In this document: piece by piece, positions 35,766 to 44,363 of the stretch
How the letters are laid out: each line of letters opens with the position of its first letter
Position numbering within the stretch: position 1 is the stretch's first letter
NCBI GenBank assembly: GCA_965219935.1
Contig: CBDCOU010000003.1
Span: 558,001 to 622,000, forward strand
Direction: 5' to 3'
DNA: 64,000 nucleotides
Source of the DNA: Bin34 sp965219935
GTDB taxonomy: Bacteria > Chloroflexota > Anaerolineae > Caldilineales > Caldilineaceae
Position numbers and translations under genes: made by a program
Notes under the pieces: generated by a model
What the model was told of the DNA's origin: nothing
Database searches by the model: none
The model's input: only the letters and a program-made list of their open reading frames with translations

Positions 35766-36611
35766 ATGTATCGATCGCTCAATCCCAACATGCTTGGGCA
35801 CCGCCTCGGTTTCGCGGAATCCTGTGCCGCGGCCCGAAAACATGGTTTTGAAGGTGTGGACATCGCGGGCTCCGAACTGAAGGAACTGGGTGCGTCCCAG
35901 GTGCAGGACATCCTCGAGAGCCACAACCTAGTGCCCGGTATCGTCATGTTGTCGATCCGGTACACCGGTTCCGAAGCGGTTCTGGCAGGGGACTTGACCG
36001 GGGATTTCGCGGACACAGCCGATGCAGCCTACGCTGCCGGCTACACCCGCACGACGACGGTTGTCATGCCAGGCAGCAACGACAGGGACTTCAAGACCAA
36101 CTGGGACTTTCACGTGGCCCGGCTCGGTTCGGTCGCCGCAGCCCTGGAGTTCCACGGACTGCGACTGGGCCTGGAATTCATTGGTCCCCGCACCCTGAGG
36201 GACACGTTCCGCCATCCGTTCCTGCATACCATGGACTCGGTGCTGGGACTGGCGGCAGCCCTCGACTGTTCGAATGTGGGTCTGCTGGTGGACCTGTTTC
36301 ACCTGTACACGTCACACACGCAACTGGAGGACGTGGGCGGTCTTACAAGCCGGGACATCGTTCTCGTGCACTTGAACGATGGGCAGGCCGGCCTGGGGCC
36401 GGATGAACAACTGGACCTGGTGAGGGATTTGCCGGGCGCGAACGGAGTTACCGACTGTGCCGGATTGCTGAGGCAGCTGAAGTCGATTGACTACGATGGC
36501 CCCTGCTCGGTGGAGCCGTTCCTGCAACGCCTGCGGGACGCGACGGCCGACGAAGCCATTGCCGAGACAAGCACGGCCTTGGGAGCCTGCTGGACGGAAG
36601 CGGGGCTCTAA
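35766..36611 (+). CDS. Xylose-isomerase-like TIM-barrel sugar isomerase/epimerase
   Basis: The 281-residue protein starts at ATG 35766 with ggag eight bases upstream. A GTG at 35748 is an alternative. Barrel strands include RKHGFEGVDIAGSEL and RLGLEFIGPRTL with a likely metal Glu. NVGLLVDLFHLYTS carries Asp and His ligands, IVLVHLNDGQAG a second His, and YDGPCSVEPFL the last Glu. It is a distant relative of the protein at 28103-29098. It lies 102 bases after the ABC exporter pair and converges on acpP across a bidirectional terminator. The substrate is unknown. Confidence 0.85.
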   Translation: MYRSLNPNMLGHRLGFAESCAAARKHGFEGVDIAGSELKELGASQVQDILESHNLVPGIVMLSIRYTGSEAVLAGDLTGDFADTADAAYAAGYTRTTTVVMPGSNDRDFKTNWDFHVARLGSVAAALEFHGLRLGLEFIGPRTLRDTFRHPFLHTMDSVLGLAAALDCSNVGLLVDLFHLYTSHTQLEDVGGLTSRDIVLVHLNDGQAGLGPDEQLDLVRDLPGANGVTDCAGLLRQLKSIDYDGPCSVEPFLQRLRDATADEAIAETSTALGACWTEAGL

Positions 36612-36694
36612 GGCTCGGCCCGCCGAGACGGTCCCGAGTGTCGCCGAGCCCGTTGGTTCCGGACGCCGGTCTTCATGCAGGCAATCCGGGAAGC

Positions 36695-36724
36695 AAAAAG
36701 GTGGGGATACACCCCACCTTTTTT
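36695..36724. terminator. Bidirectional intrinsic terminator
   Basis: AAAAAGGTGGGG and CCCCACCTTTTT form a 12-bp stem around ATACA, with a T-run on one strand and an A-run on the other. It serves the convergent sugar isomerase (plus) and acpP (minus). Confidence 0.85.
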
Positions 36725-36741
36725 CGATGTCCGGATTGGGT

Positions 36742-36975
36742 TCAGCTTTGATTGTCGAGGTAGTTCACGACATCGCCCACGGACTGCAACGCCTGCGCCT
36801 CTTCGTCGCTGATCTCGCTTTCGAACTCTTCCTCGAAAGCCATGATTAGTTCGACCAGGTCCAGGCTGTCGGCATTCAGGTCGTCCCTGAAGTTGGAATC
36901 CATCTGAATCTCATCGGAATCGACATCCAGATGATCAACGATGATTTCCTTGACCCGGTCAAGTGTAGAGCTCAT
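36742..36975 (-). CDS. acpP: Acyl carrier protein
   Basis: The 77-residue, very acidic protein carries growing acyl chains on a phosphopantetheine arm. The attachment Ser is in the motif NADSLDLVELIM. Length and helical pattern are standard. ATG 36975 has a gggaga ribosome-binding site. It is a single gene here, apart from fabI at 16581-17387 and other fatty-acid genes. Confidence 0.95.
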   Translation of the reverse strand: MSSTLDRVKEIIVDHLDVDSDEIQMDSNFRDDLNADSLDLVELIMAFEEEFESEISDEEAQALQSVGDVVNYLDNQS

Positions 36976-37233
36976 CGGTCAGTCTCCCGGCTTCAGCGGC
37001 GTTGTAGGGCATCCTTGGGCCCGACCGGGTCCAAGGGGCAAGGGCAAAGCATGCGGGACGCCTGACTTCAGGTCCCTGCACAGTGCCGAATCCTATAGGA
37101 GTGCCGGAGCCGGAGTCAACAATAACCGAGGGCTTTGCGCCCCCACGGACGGGGTTGGTCAATGCACGCGGCAACACCGCTGGCCGGGCCCTGCAACCGT
37201 TCGTCCGGCTTGGATTGCCGATGGACAAACCCG

Positions 37234-38298
37234 ATGAGTTCCCAGAACCGGAAAGACGATCACATCCGCATCAACCTCGCCGAGGACGTGGAATCGGAAC
37301 GGGTGCACAACGGTTTCGAACGGTATCGGATTCGACACTGCCCCTTGCCGGAAGGCGATCTCGAACGTGTGGACACCGGGACCCGGTTCCTGGGCCGGCG
37401 TTTGACACTGCCATTGTTGATCAGTTCCATGACCGGCGGCACGGACACCGCCAGTCGGGTAAACCGGAACTTGGCCGAGGCGGCGCAGCACCGGCGCGTT
37501 GCGATGGGGGTTGGCAGCCAGCGCATCATGGTGGAAGAACGCCAAGCCGCTCGCAACTGGCGGGAATTGCGGCGCGCGGCGCCGGATGTGCCACTTCTGG
37601 CCAATCTGGGTTTGGTGCAGCTGAACAAGGGATTCGGACTTGCGGAATGCATTCAGGTGGTGGAGGTGATTGAGGCCGAGGCCCTGATCCTGCACCTCAA
37701 CGTTCTGCAGGAGTGCGTGCAACCCGAAGGCGACACCGATTGGACGGGCCTGCTGACGAAACTCGAGCAGGTATGTCGCGAGTTGCCGGTACCTGTGATC
37801 GTGAAGGAAGTCGGGTGGGGCATTGATGGCCGCACCGCCCAACGCCTGCTTGAGGCAGGCGTCACCGGCATCGATGTGGCCGGAGCCGGGGGTACATCTT
37901 GGAGCGAGGTTGAAATGCACCGGGCCGGGACGCGGCGGCAACAAAGGATTGCGGCCGCATTCCGGCATTGGGGCACGCCGACCGCCGAATGTCTGCAGGA
38001 AGTCGCCACAGTCGTCGGTGACCGTTCCGCAGGATTGGACAGGCCGATCGTGATTGCGTCCGGCGGGGTGCGTTCACCGCTGGAAATTCTGAAGTCCTTG
38101 GCCCTGGGTGCGGATCTGGCGGGAGTGGCCGGGCCGCTCCTGCGTAAGGCGGTGGAGTCCGCGGAGGCTGTCGCCGAGGAACTGGAGATATGGAGCGCGG
38201 TACTGCGCATAGCCATGTTCTGCAGTGGATGCTTCGCTGTGTCGGACGTGGACCGGCGGATAGTGGTTTCCGCCGAACCGTCGCCACGCCAGGGATAG
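37234..38298 (+). CDS. fni: Type 2 isopentenyl-diphosphate delta-isomerase
   Basis: This FMN- and NAD(P)H-dependent enzyme interconverts IPP and DMAPP. The 354-residue protein from ATG 37234 begins with the conserved SSQNRKDDHIRINL. FMN-binding elements include LISSMTGGT, VGSQR, LLANLGLVQL and VKEVGWGI. The Asn/Gln region LHLNVLQECVQPEGDTDW, with its QPEGDxD motif, is diagnostic. The C-terminal GIDVAGAGGTSW and IASGGVRSPLEILKSLALGA complete the barrel. The polyprenyl synthase that uses its product follows 265 bases downstream. Confidence 0.95.
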   Translation: MSSQNRKDDHIRINLAEDVESERVHNGFERYRIRHCPLPEGDLERVDTGTRFLGRRLTLPLLISSMTGGTDTASRVNRNLAEAAQHRRVAMGVGSQRIMVEERQAARNWRELRRAAPDVPLLANLGLVQLNKGFGLAECIQVVEVIEAEALILHLNVLQECVQPEGDTDWTGLLTKLEQVCRELPVPVIVKEVGWGIDGRTAQRLLEAGVTGIDVAGAGGTSWSEVEMHRAGTRRQQRIAAAFRHWGTPTAECLQEVATVVGDRSAGLDRPIVIASGGVRSPLEILKSLALGADLAGVAGPLLRKAVESAEAVAEELEIWSAVLRIAMFCSGCFAVSDVDRRIVVSAEPSPRQG

Positions 38299-38563
38299 TG
38301 GGTTTCGTCCTTGGTGGTCTGTCGAACCTGGCTGGAAGAAGGACCGATGCCGTCGGGGTTCCAAGTGCGGCATCGGTGGAACTGAATTCGGTGGCCGCGG
38401 TTCCGGACACACACGGCAGTCTCTGGTCAACCCCGCTGCCAATCCCTGCCGGAACCTGGGAGTGGACCGGAAACTGCTCCCCATCGGCGGGCGGCCACTG
38501 AGGGAAGAAATCCCCAACATCGACGGCCCTGTCATGGATACCAAAGTACGCAAAGGGACGAAT

Positions 38564-39616
38564 ATGGAAGAAACCACTCTCGAAGCATTGCTTGCGGACT
38601 GGCGCAGCATGGTGGAAACCTCGCTGCAGGAGCACCTCGCTAGCCCGGAATCCATCCTGGATCCATACATGGGCATGATGCACTACCACATGGGTTGGGT
38701 GGACACGAAGTTCAGGCCGATGGCCCGTTCCGTTGGCAAGCGTTCACGGCCGTTGCTCCTGCTGTTGGCGTGCAGGACCCTGGGACTTGACGCGGAGAAA
38801 GCCCTGCCGGCAGCGGTCAGTGTCGAACTTCTGCACGCCTATTCCCTGTTGCACGACGACATCGAGGATGGGGATGAATACAGAAGGCACTCCCCGACCG
38901 TCTGGAAGATTTGGGGAATTCCCCAGGCCATCAATGTGGGCGATGGCCTGTTTGGTTGCACATTCCGAGCCATGGCTGGGTTGCATGGCACCGGGTTTGG
39001 CTCGGACACCGTGGCGGTTGCCATGTCCATGCTGATTGACACCAGCATTGCCCTGACGGAGGGCCAGTTCCTGGACATTGACTTCGAACAGCGTACCCGC
39101 CTGTCGCTGGATGACTACACCCGCATGGTTCAGGGCAAGACCGCAGCTCTGTTCGGAACATGCCTGGCGTGCGGCGCGCATCTAAGCACCAACGATGGGC
39201 CCATGCGCGAGCGTTTCAGGCGATTGGGTGAACAGACCGGAATCGCTTATCAAATGCTTGATGACATAAAAGGTATCTGGGCCGATGCGGACGACACTGG
39301 CAAAGTGCCGCATCAAGATATCCGACGCCGCAAGAAGTCGTTCCCCATCGCGCTTGCGTTCGCCGATCGGGATATTGGCGAACGCATGCTTGCGTTGTAC
39401 AGCAGGGACATGAAGTCCGAGAACGTGGAGGCAACCCTGGCGCTGCTGGCCGCGGCCGACATCAAGGAACGGTGCCTGCATTTGTACGGCCGCCAACAGG
39501 ATGCGATCCGACGGACTCAGGAAGAGATTGACCACGCGCTTCACTTGGAAGGCAGGTCCGTTAACCTGCTGGAGGAATTCATCGGCAGGTTGTTGTCCGT
39601 GCCAGACTTGGGGTGA
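38564..39616 (+). CDS. Polyprenyl diphosphate synthase (trans-isoprenyl)
   Basis: The 350-residue protein from ATG 38564 (ribosome-binding site aaagggacg) elongates allylic diphosphates with IPP. The first Asp-rich motif is LLHDDIEDGDEYRRHSPT and the second YQMLDDIKGIWADADDTGK. The second reads DDxxG rather than DDxxD, as in several short-chain GGPP/FPP synthases. GKRSRPLLLLLAC and QGKTAALF are also family motifs. Chain length cannot be told with confidence. Alternative ATGs at 38462 and 38534 have no better ribosome-binding site. It forms an isoprenoid pair with fni. Confidence 0.9.
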   Translation: MEETTLEALLADWRSMVETSLQEHLASPESILDPYMGMMHYHMGWVDTKFRPMARSVGKRSRPLLLLLACRTLGLDAEKALPAAVSVELLHAYSLLHDDIEDGDEYRRHSPTVWKIWGIPQAINVGDGLFGCTFRAMAGLHGTGFGSDTVAVAMSMLIDTSIALTEGQFLDIDFEQRTRLSLDDYTRMVQGKTAALFGTCLACGAHLSTNDGPMRERFRRLGEQTGIAYQMLDDIKGIWADADDTGKVPHQDIRRRKKSFPIALAFADRDIGERMLALYSRDMKSENVEATLALLAAADIKERCLHLYGRQQDAIRRTQEEIDHALHLEGRSVNLLEEFIGRLLSVPDLG

Positions 39617-39830
39617 GGGCGTGTCGGTACAGGTCAAGCGCCCGGGTGGTTGAGGCCGCCGGGTGGCCCAGGCCTGTCTTGACCTTCGTCCGGTTTTGGT
39701 GGTTGTTCGCTTGGTTCTAGCTGCACCTGCTCAGGCTTGGCACCCATTCGGGTCCTTGGCCCTCTCCCACGCGGAATTACGGCGATAGCCAAGCCGGCTC
39801 GCCGGATGCAAGCATAAGCAGGCCGAGCAA

Positions 39831-39858
39831 CAAAAAGGGCTGGCAATGCCAGCCCTTT
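39831..39858 (-). terminator. Intrinsic terminator of the pyruvate:ferredoxin oxidoreductase operon
   Basis: On the minus strand AAAGGGCTGGC and GCCAGCCCTTT pair around ATT and lead into TTTTTG. It lies 24 bases beyond the stop of the delta-beta gene. Confidence 0.8.
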
Positions 39859-39881
39859 GGACTTGGTTCGGAAGCCGGGGT

Positions 39882-41504
39882 TCAGAGCACGCCGGCCATT
39901 TCCTGAAGCATGCGCCAGTTGGCGAGGCGATCGGCCTGGGAAGCCATCAACGTTTCCGACGGATTTCCCTCGCGGTCGAACTGCTTGGCAAATCGACCCT
40001 CCGAACGGGCGAAAGTGATGAAGTCAATCGTTTCACCGGTCTTCGGAACGGTGTACCAGTCCTCTTTCGCCGCGGGGTTGCCCTGCAGGCTCAACCGCTC
40101 CTTGATGGTGTCTCCCTTGCGCGGGTCGTAGACGAACACGGGGAATGCCCGGCTCTCAACCGCCAGCTTGGCTTGGTGGCGAGCCATATCGTCGGCCACA
40201 CCGTGCTCCGGCTGACACGTCGTGAAGGTATTCACGATGGCCGGACCATCAAAGGATGCCGCGTCCAGGATGCACTTGTAGAAATGGTTGGGAATGGAGG
40301 CGACCGTCTGCGACACATAGGTGTTGGGATGCATCATGGCGATGCGGCCAATCTCCTTGCGCATTTCCGTCTTGCCGGGCTTTTCCTTGCCGTAGGAGTA
40401 CATCTTGGAGTCCTGTCCCGTATAGGACCCGGTGCTGGTCTGGCCTCCGGTGTTGGAATAGACCTGCGTGTCCAGGATTAGGACCTTGATGTTCATGCCA
40501 CTGGCCAGCATCCGGCTCAGCGACTGGAAGCCGATGTCCAGCATGGCCCCGTCGCCGCCCATGACCCAGAGCTGCTTGTCCTCCCACCCCTGCTGATCCC
40601 ACTTCATGCGAATGCCCATGGCAAAGGCGGGACCGTTTTCGAAGAGCGAATTGCTCCACGGAACGATGTAGGGGTTGTAGGGATAGGTGCTGCCATAGAC
40701 CGTATTGCAGCCGGTGCTGGCGGCGATGCCAATGTTGTCGGCACCGTACACGTATCCCAGGGCAGCCAGCCACATCCGGATGACAGTGGCCTCGCCGCAA
40801 CCGGCACAGGATCCCGCACCGCCCACGTAGAGCATGCTCTGCTCGGCCAGCATCATGTCGACGGCAATGCGGTCGTTGATGAATTCGTCCGGCGTCGCCG
40901 GCAGGGAGCGGAAGAAGTTGATGCTCTTCTCGTAGATCGGGACCGTCTTGTCTTCCTTCTGGATCATCTTCAGGGCGTTGTAGCCCAGATCCGCGCAGGC
41001 TTCGACGCATTCGGCGCAGCCCTTGCACTTGGTGGGATCGATGAAGATGCCGAACTTGCCCGGTTCCTTCTTGCGCTTCTGGGGAACCTTGAAGAACTTG
41101 TTGGTTTCGGCGAACTGGTTGGCCATGAAGCCGCGTTCGGCCTCGTCGGTCAATTCGGCCAAGGCATTGTCCAGGACATCCACCTTCACAACCTTGCCGA
41201 GGATGGCCGTGTCGGGGCACTGGTTGACGCAACTCATGCAGCCGGTGCAGCTGCTTTCGATGTACTCCGGAATCTCGGGGGCGATGTAGCTGAAGTCGCG
41301 GGCGGCGCCGGTGCCGGCCGGGATCACGGAGCGCGCGACCCCCACATCCGCCGGGAGATGCAGTTCCCCGGAGCCGTCGTTGTAGCCCTGGACGATGCGG
41401 TCGAAGAAATCGTTGACGTCCACAATCGTGGGGTCAAGGCCTTCGCCGGAACCGTTCTTGGTCTTGCTAATGGAGGCAACGTCGATTTCGTTGGTGGTTA
41501 CCAT
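39882..41504 (-). CDS. Pyruvate:ferredoxin oxidoreductase, fused delta-beta subunit
   Basis: The 540-residue protein joins a ferredoxin-like delta domain to the thiamine-diphosphate beta domain. Two [4Fe-4S] motifs are CTGCMSCVNQCP and CKGCAECVEAC at about residues 85-170. The beta part contains GAGSCAGCGEATVIR, with Cys ligands for the proximal cluster. The ThDP-binding segment is MGGDGAMLDIGFQSLSRML, then YSNTGGQTSTGS. It catalyses, with the alpha-gamma partner, oxidative decarboxylation of pyruvate to acetyl-CoA with reduced ferredoxin. It is 56 bases downstream of its partner. Pyruvate is the likeliest 2-oxoacid, judged from similarity to NifJ-type enzymes, but not certain. Confidence 0.92.
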   Translation of the reverse strand: MVTTNEIDVASISKTKNGSGEGLDPTIVDVNDFFDRIVQGYNDGSGELHLPADVGVARSVIPAGTGAARDFSYIAPEIPEYIESSCTGCMSCVNQCPDTAILGKVVKVDVLDNALAELTDEAERGFMANQFAETNKFFKVPQKRKKEPGKFGIFIDPTKCKGCAECVEACADLGYNALKMIQKEDKTVPIYEKSINFFRSLPATPDEFINDRIAVDMMLAEQSMLYVGGAGSCAGCGEATVIRMWLAALGYVYGADNIGIAASTGCNTVYGSTYPYNPYIVPWSNSLFENGPAFAMGIRMKWDQQGWEDKQLWVMGGDGAMLDIGFQSLSRMLASGMNIKVLILDTQVYSNTGGQTSTGSYTGQDSKMYSYGKEKPGKTEMRKEIGRIAMMHPNTYVSQTVASIPNHFYKCILDAASFDGPAIVNTFTTCQPEHGVADDMARHQAKLAVESRAFPVFVYDPRKGDTIKERLSLQGNPAAKEDWYTVPKTGETIDFITFARSEGRFAKQFDREGNPSETLMASQADRLANWRMLQEMAGVL

Positions 41505-41560
41505 GGAAACTCCCTGACGCCGGGCGCCGGGTGGCTGGGCGGCAGTCTGTCAACAGCAGC

Positions 41561-43618
41561 CTAGACGAACAATTCAATTTGAGCGGCAGGATCGAACTTG
41601 GGTGCCGTAACCTCGAGGGCCTTGGTCTCCGCGGACAGTTCGATGACCGAGTCGTAGCCGCGCTTGACGGCCTTGAGGTTGGCCTGCACGACCGCTTCGC
41701 CGCGCTTGCCGAAGTACTTGCGCAGGGCCCCCTCCGCCCTTTCCATCACCTGCGGGTAGGTTAGGCCGGCATCCTCGGAGAACGGGGTGACCTTGAGGAA
41801 AATGCCCAGCAGCACGATGCCCTGCATGCGCACGGACAGGTCCGGAATGGGCGCTTCCTCGCGGGCGATCAGCGCGGCGTCCGCCGCGAACACCCGAATG
41901 TTCTTGTCGCGTATCTTGGTCTGGGAGTCGGGGGGGATGTCCGCCCAAATCTCGACCGGATCCGTTTTCGAGGTCTGGACAAAGATGGCCCCGCCCTCCA
42001 GGATGCCGCTCAGCGGATTGCCCGACACGAAGGCGTTGATGTCGTTCATGGGCACGAAATCAACGTGGTTGAGTTCGCAGTGCGTCAGGATCTGCTCGTC
42101 CGCCACCGTCAGGTAGTAGGTGGTGGGCAGGCCCTTCTTTTCGGACCCGTACTTCGGATAGGCCTGCACCTTCTTGCTGAAAACGTCGCCGGCGATGGTG
42201 GCAATCACCTTGTTGGTGGTCACGGAGCCGAAGCCGCCGACGGAATGGCCGCGCATCGAAAAGGCTCCCGGGGGCCGCAGGTCCGGATCATGCTCCGGCG
42301 GCAGGGTCAGGTCGTGGTTCACACCCAGGACAAAGAAACGCTGGTGCCCTTCGAGCATGTTGCGGACGGTGGCCGCAAAGTCGGCCGGCCGCACATCACG
42401 GCTGCCCAGGCCCGCGATCCCGCAGAAGATCTGTGGGATCCGCGCAATCTGCGGGAAGTCGGGATGTCCCATCATGGCGTCGCTGAATGCCGCCTTGATG
42501 TCGTTGGCCAGAGGATTGTTGGGGGCCAGCGCGTCGTCCATGCGCTCAATGATGCTGAAGGCCTTGAGGCCGCTCAGGGCCTCGACCAGTTGACGGCCCG
42601 GGAACGGCCGGTAGCAAGTAACGTGTACGATGCCCAGCTTGATGCCGAACGTCTCGCGCAGGTAGTCGATGCTGGCGCGGGCGGTCTCGATGTAGCAGCC
42701 GATGCCCACGATGGCGTATTCGGCATCTTCCATCCGGTACTGTTCGATCACGTCGTAGGGACGACCGGTGAGTTCGGAGTACTCCGCGAACACGTCGTCG
42801 ATGATGCCGGGCAGGCGGTCGTAGTAGTTGCGCTGGGCCACGATGCCCTTCATGTAGCTGTCCTGGTTTTGGACCACGCCGGTCATGATGGGGTTCAGGG
42901 GATCGAAGAGGTTGGGCACCTTGTCCCCCGGAGGCCCCACGAACTCCTTCAGCAGTTCGGACTCCGGCAGCAGAACGTCTTCCACCGTGTGGGTGGTCAG
43001 GAAACCGTCCTGCACGTTCATGATGGGGGTAAAGCCGTCTTCGGCGATGCGACGGCTCATCACCGCCAAGTCGCCGGCATCCTGTGCATTTTTGGCGAAG
43101 AGAATGCCCCAGCCGCAGTCCGCCACGCACATGATGTCGTCATGCCCGGCGTGCACGTTCAGGCCCTGGCGTGTGATGGCCCGCGAACCGATGTGGAACA
43201 CCACGGGCAGGCGCTTGCCGCTGATGGTGTAGAGCACCTCCTTCATCAGGACCAGGCCCTGGCCCGACGTGAAGTTGCTGACGCGCCCGCCCGCCACGGC
43301 AAAACCCTCGCAGGCGGTGGCCGCGCTGTGTTCGGATTCGGGCTCCAAAAACTTGAGCGGCTGGTCCCACAGGTTGCGGGCACCGTTGGCCACGGAGGCG
43401 CCGTAGCCGCCGCCCATGGTCGTGGTCGGGGTAATCGGATAGGCGCAGGCTCCCTGCGTGATTTGGGTTTCAACCCATGTGACCGTCCCGGAACCATCAG
43501 AGGTGGTCTGAATGCCGGGGAAACGCGGTGTGGGCACCGCACCGTTCAGGTTTCCGCTGTCATGGGATCGCCCGTTGGCCGACAGATGGCCGTTGCTGGA
43601 AATCTTTCGCATAGCCAT
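41561..43618 (-). CDS. Pyruvate:ferredoxin oxidoreductase, fused alpha-gamma subunit
   Basis: The 685-residue protein begins, after a 40-residue polar leader, with the alpha pyrimidine-binding domain (ACAYPITPTTTMGGGYG, SEHSAATACEGFAVAGGR, SGQGLVLMKEVLY). The transketolase C-like domain II follows (GIVHVTCYRPFPGRQL, IIERMDDALAPNNPL). The gamma domain is at the C-terminus (GHSVGGFGSVTTNKVIA, GGAIFVQTSKTDP). This order is the same as in single-chain NifJ. Together with the delta-beta gene the pair covers the entire enzyme. The gene is first in a two-gene operon on the minus strand. Confidence 0.92.
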   Translation of the reverse strand: MAMRKISSNGHLSANGRSHDSGNLNGAVPTPRFPGIQTTSDGSGTVTWVETQITQGACAYPITPTTTMGGGYGASVANGARNLWDQPLKFLEPESEHSAATACEGFAVAGGRVSNFTSGQGLVLMKEVLYTISGKRLPVVFHIGSRAITRQGLNVHAGHDDIMCVADCGWGILFAKNAQDAGDLAVMSRRIAEDGFTPIMNVQDGFLTTHTVEDVLLPESELLKEFVGPPGDKVPNLFDPLNPIMTGVVQNQDSYMKGIVAQRNYYDRLPGIIDDVFAEYSELTGRPYDVIEQYRMEDAEYAIVGIGCYIETARASIDYLRETFGIKLGIVHVTCYRPFPGRQLVEALSGLKAFSIIERMDDALAPNNPLANDIKAAFSDAMMGHPDFPQIARIPQIFCGIAGLGSRDVRPADFAATVRNMLEGHQRFFVLGVNHDLTLPPEHDPDLRPPGAFSMRGHSVGGFGSVTTNKVIATIAGDVFSKKVQAYPKYGSEKKGLPTTYYLTVADEQILTHCELNHVDFVPMNDINAFVSGNPLSGILEGGAIFVQTSKTDPVEIWADIPPDSQTKIRDKNIRVFAADAALIAREEAPIPDLSVRMQGIVLLGIFLKVTPFSEDAGLTYPQVMERAEGALRKYFGKRGEAVVQANLKAVKRGYDSVIELSAETKALEVTAPKFDPAAQIELFV

Positions 43619-43942
43619 TGCTGCGTTTACCCCTTGTTACTACTCCGGCACCGAGTGCGCGCAGGCGCACGGATGCGCGTCACGGAGCTAATCCGACCCA
43701 ATTCAACCCTTGAATCCAGACTGCTCAGCCATGTTTGATGATAACACAGCGATCGGTGCCGCCTTGGGCAAAATCGGTGTCCGAATCAGCGGCAAGGAAC
43801 CCTGTTTGGGCAAGGACTGCCGTTACGTCCCCAGCCCGTTGCACCAGGTGGTGCCGGACAAGGCCGGCCATCCATTTACGGCCGGCTTTCCTGTCGGCGG
43901 AGCGGAAACCGACTCCCGACCGCGGATTTGTGGGTGAACATG
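43619..43942. other. Upstream region of the oxidoreductase operon, with an inverted repeat
   Basis: This 324-base gap separates the oxidoreductase operon from the P-loop gene. It should hold the operon promoter, but no clear consensus pair was found. A 7-bp inverted repeat (GCCGGCC/GGCCGGC, 43863-43886) may be a weak terminator for the P-loop gene. A 68-residue plus-strand frame starting near 43730 has no recognised family. Confidence 0.4.
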
Positions 43943-44326
43943 TCAGTTTGGGGAGCTGCCCGGGGCGTTGGAGACATGCCGATCATCCAGAAATCGCCGA
44001 ACTGTCCGGACCACTTCCTGTTTCGTCATCGGCGAGGTTTCGATCACAAGGTCCGCATGTGCCCGGGCATGGGCCAGCCTTTCCAACTCCTCTCGGTGGC
44101 CGGCTTGGGTATATCGACCCCACGGGCGTCTGGACAACTGGGTTTCCAGGTCCGCATGCAGGAATATCAGAATGTCGGGAGGATGAAGCCTTTGCCACAT
44201 GTCCTTTACATAACTGTGTTCCTGGCTGGTGCATCGGGCGCGCATGCCCAACTGCTCGAGGGTTGCCACCAAGGTGGACTTTCCGGCCGCGCTGACCCCC
44301 ACAACCTTGATGAGCGGACGCTGCAT
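43943..44326 (-). CDS. Small P-loop NTPase/kinase-like protein (127 aa)
   Basis: The protein starts with MQRPLIKVVGVSAAGKSTLV, a clear Walker A in which SAAGKST replaces the commoner GxxGKST. It continues with HPPDILIFLHADLETQLSRR, resembling the Walker B and LID region of small nucleoside or adenylylsulfate-type kinases. It ends RTVRRFLDDRH. At 127 residues it is shorter than most such kinases. It is adjacent to a PP2C-type phosphatase, 37 bases away, so a shared signalling or repair role is possible. The substrate is unknown. Confidence 0.7.
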   Translation of the reverse strand: MQRPLIKVVGVSAAGKSTLVATLEQLGMRARCTSQEHSYVKDMWQRLHPPDILIFLHADLETQLSRRPWGRYTQAGHREELERLAHARAHADLVIETSPMTKQEVVRTVRRFLDDRHVSNAPGSSPN

Positions 44327-44363
44327 GCCAACCCAGTCCGCCCGGCTCCGGCCGGGTTGGACC

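Noticed and set aside
42065..43738. 557-codon plus-strand frame opposite the alpha-gamma oxidoreductase gene
   Set aside because: It is antisense to a well-supported gene and shows Val/His-rich shadow composition without domains.
43730..43937. A 68-residue plus-strand frame in the oxidoreductase upstream gap
   Set aside because: No ribosome-binding site, no family resemblance and no conserved features; it probably lies in promoter DNA.
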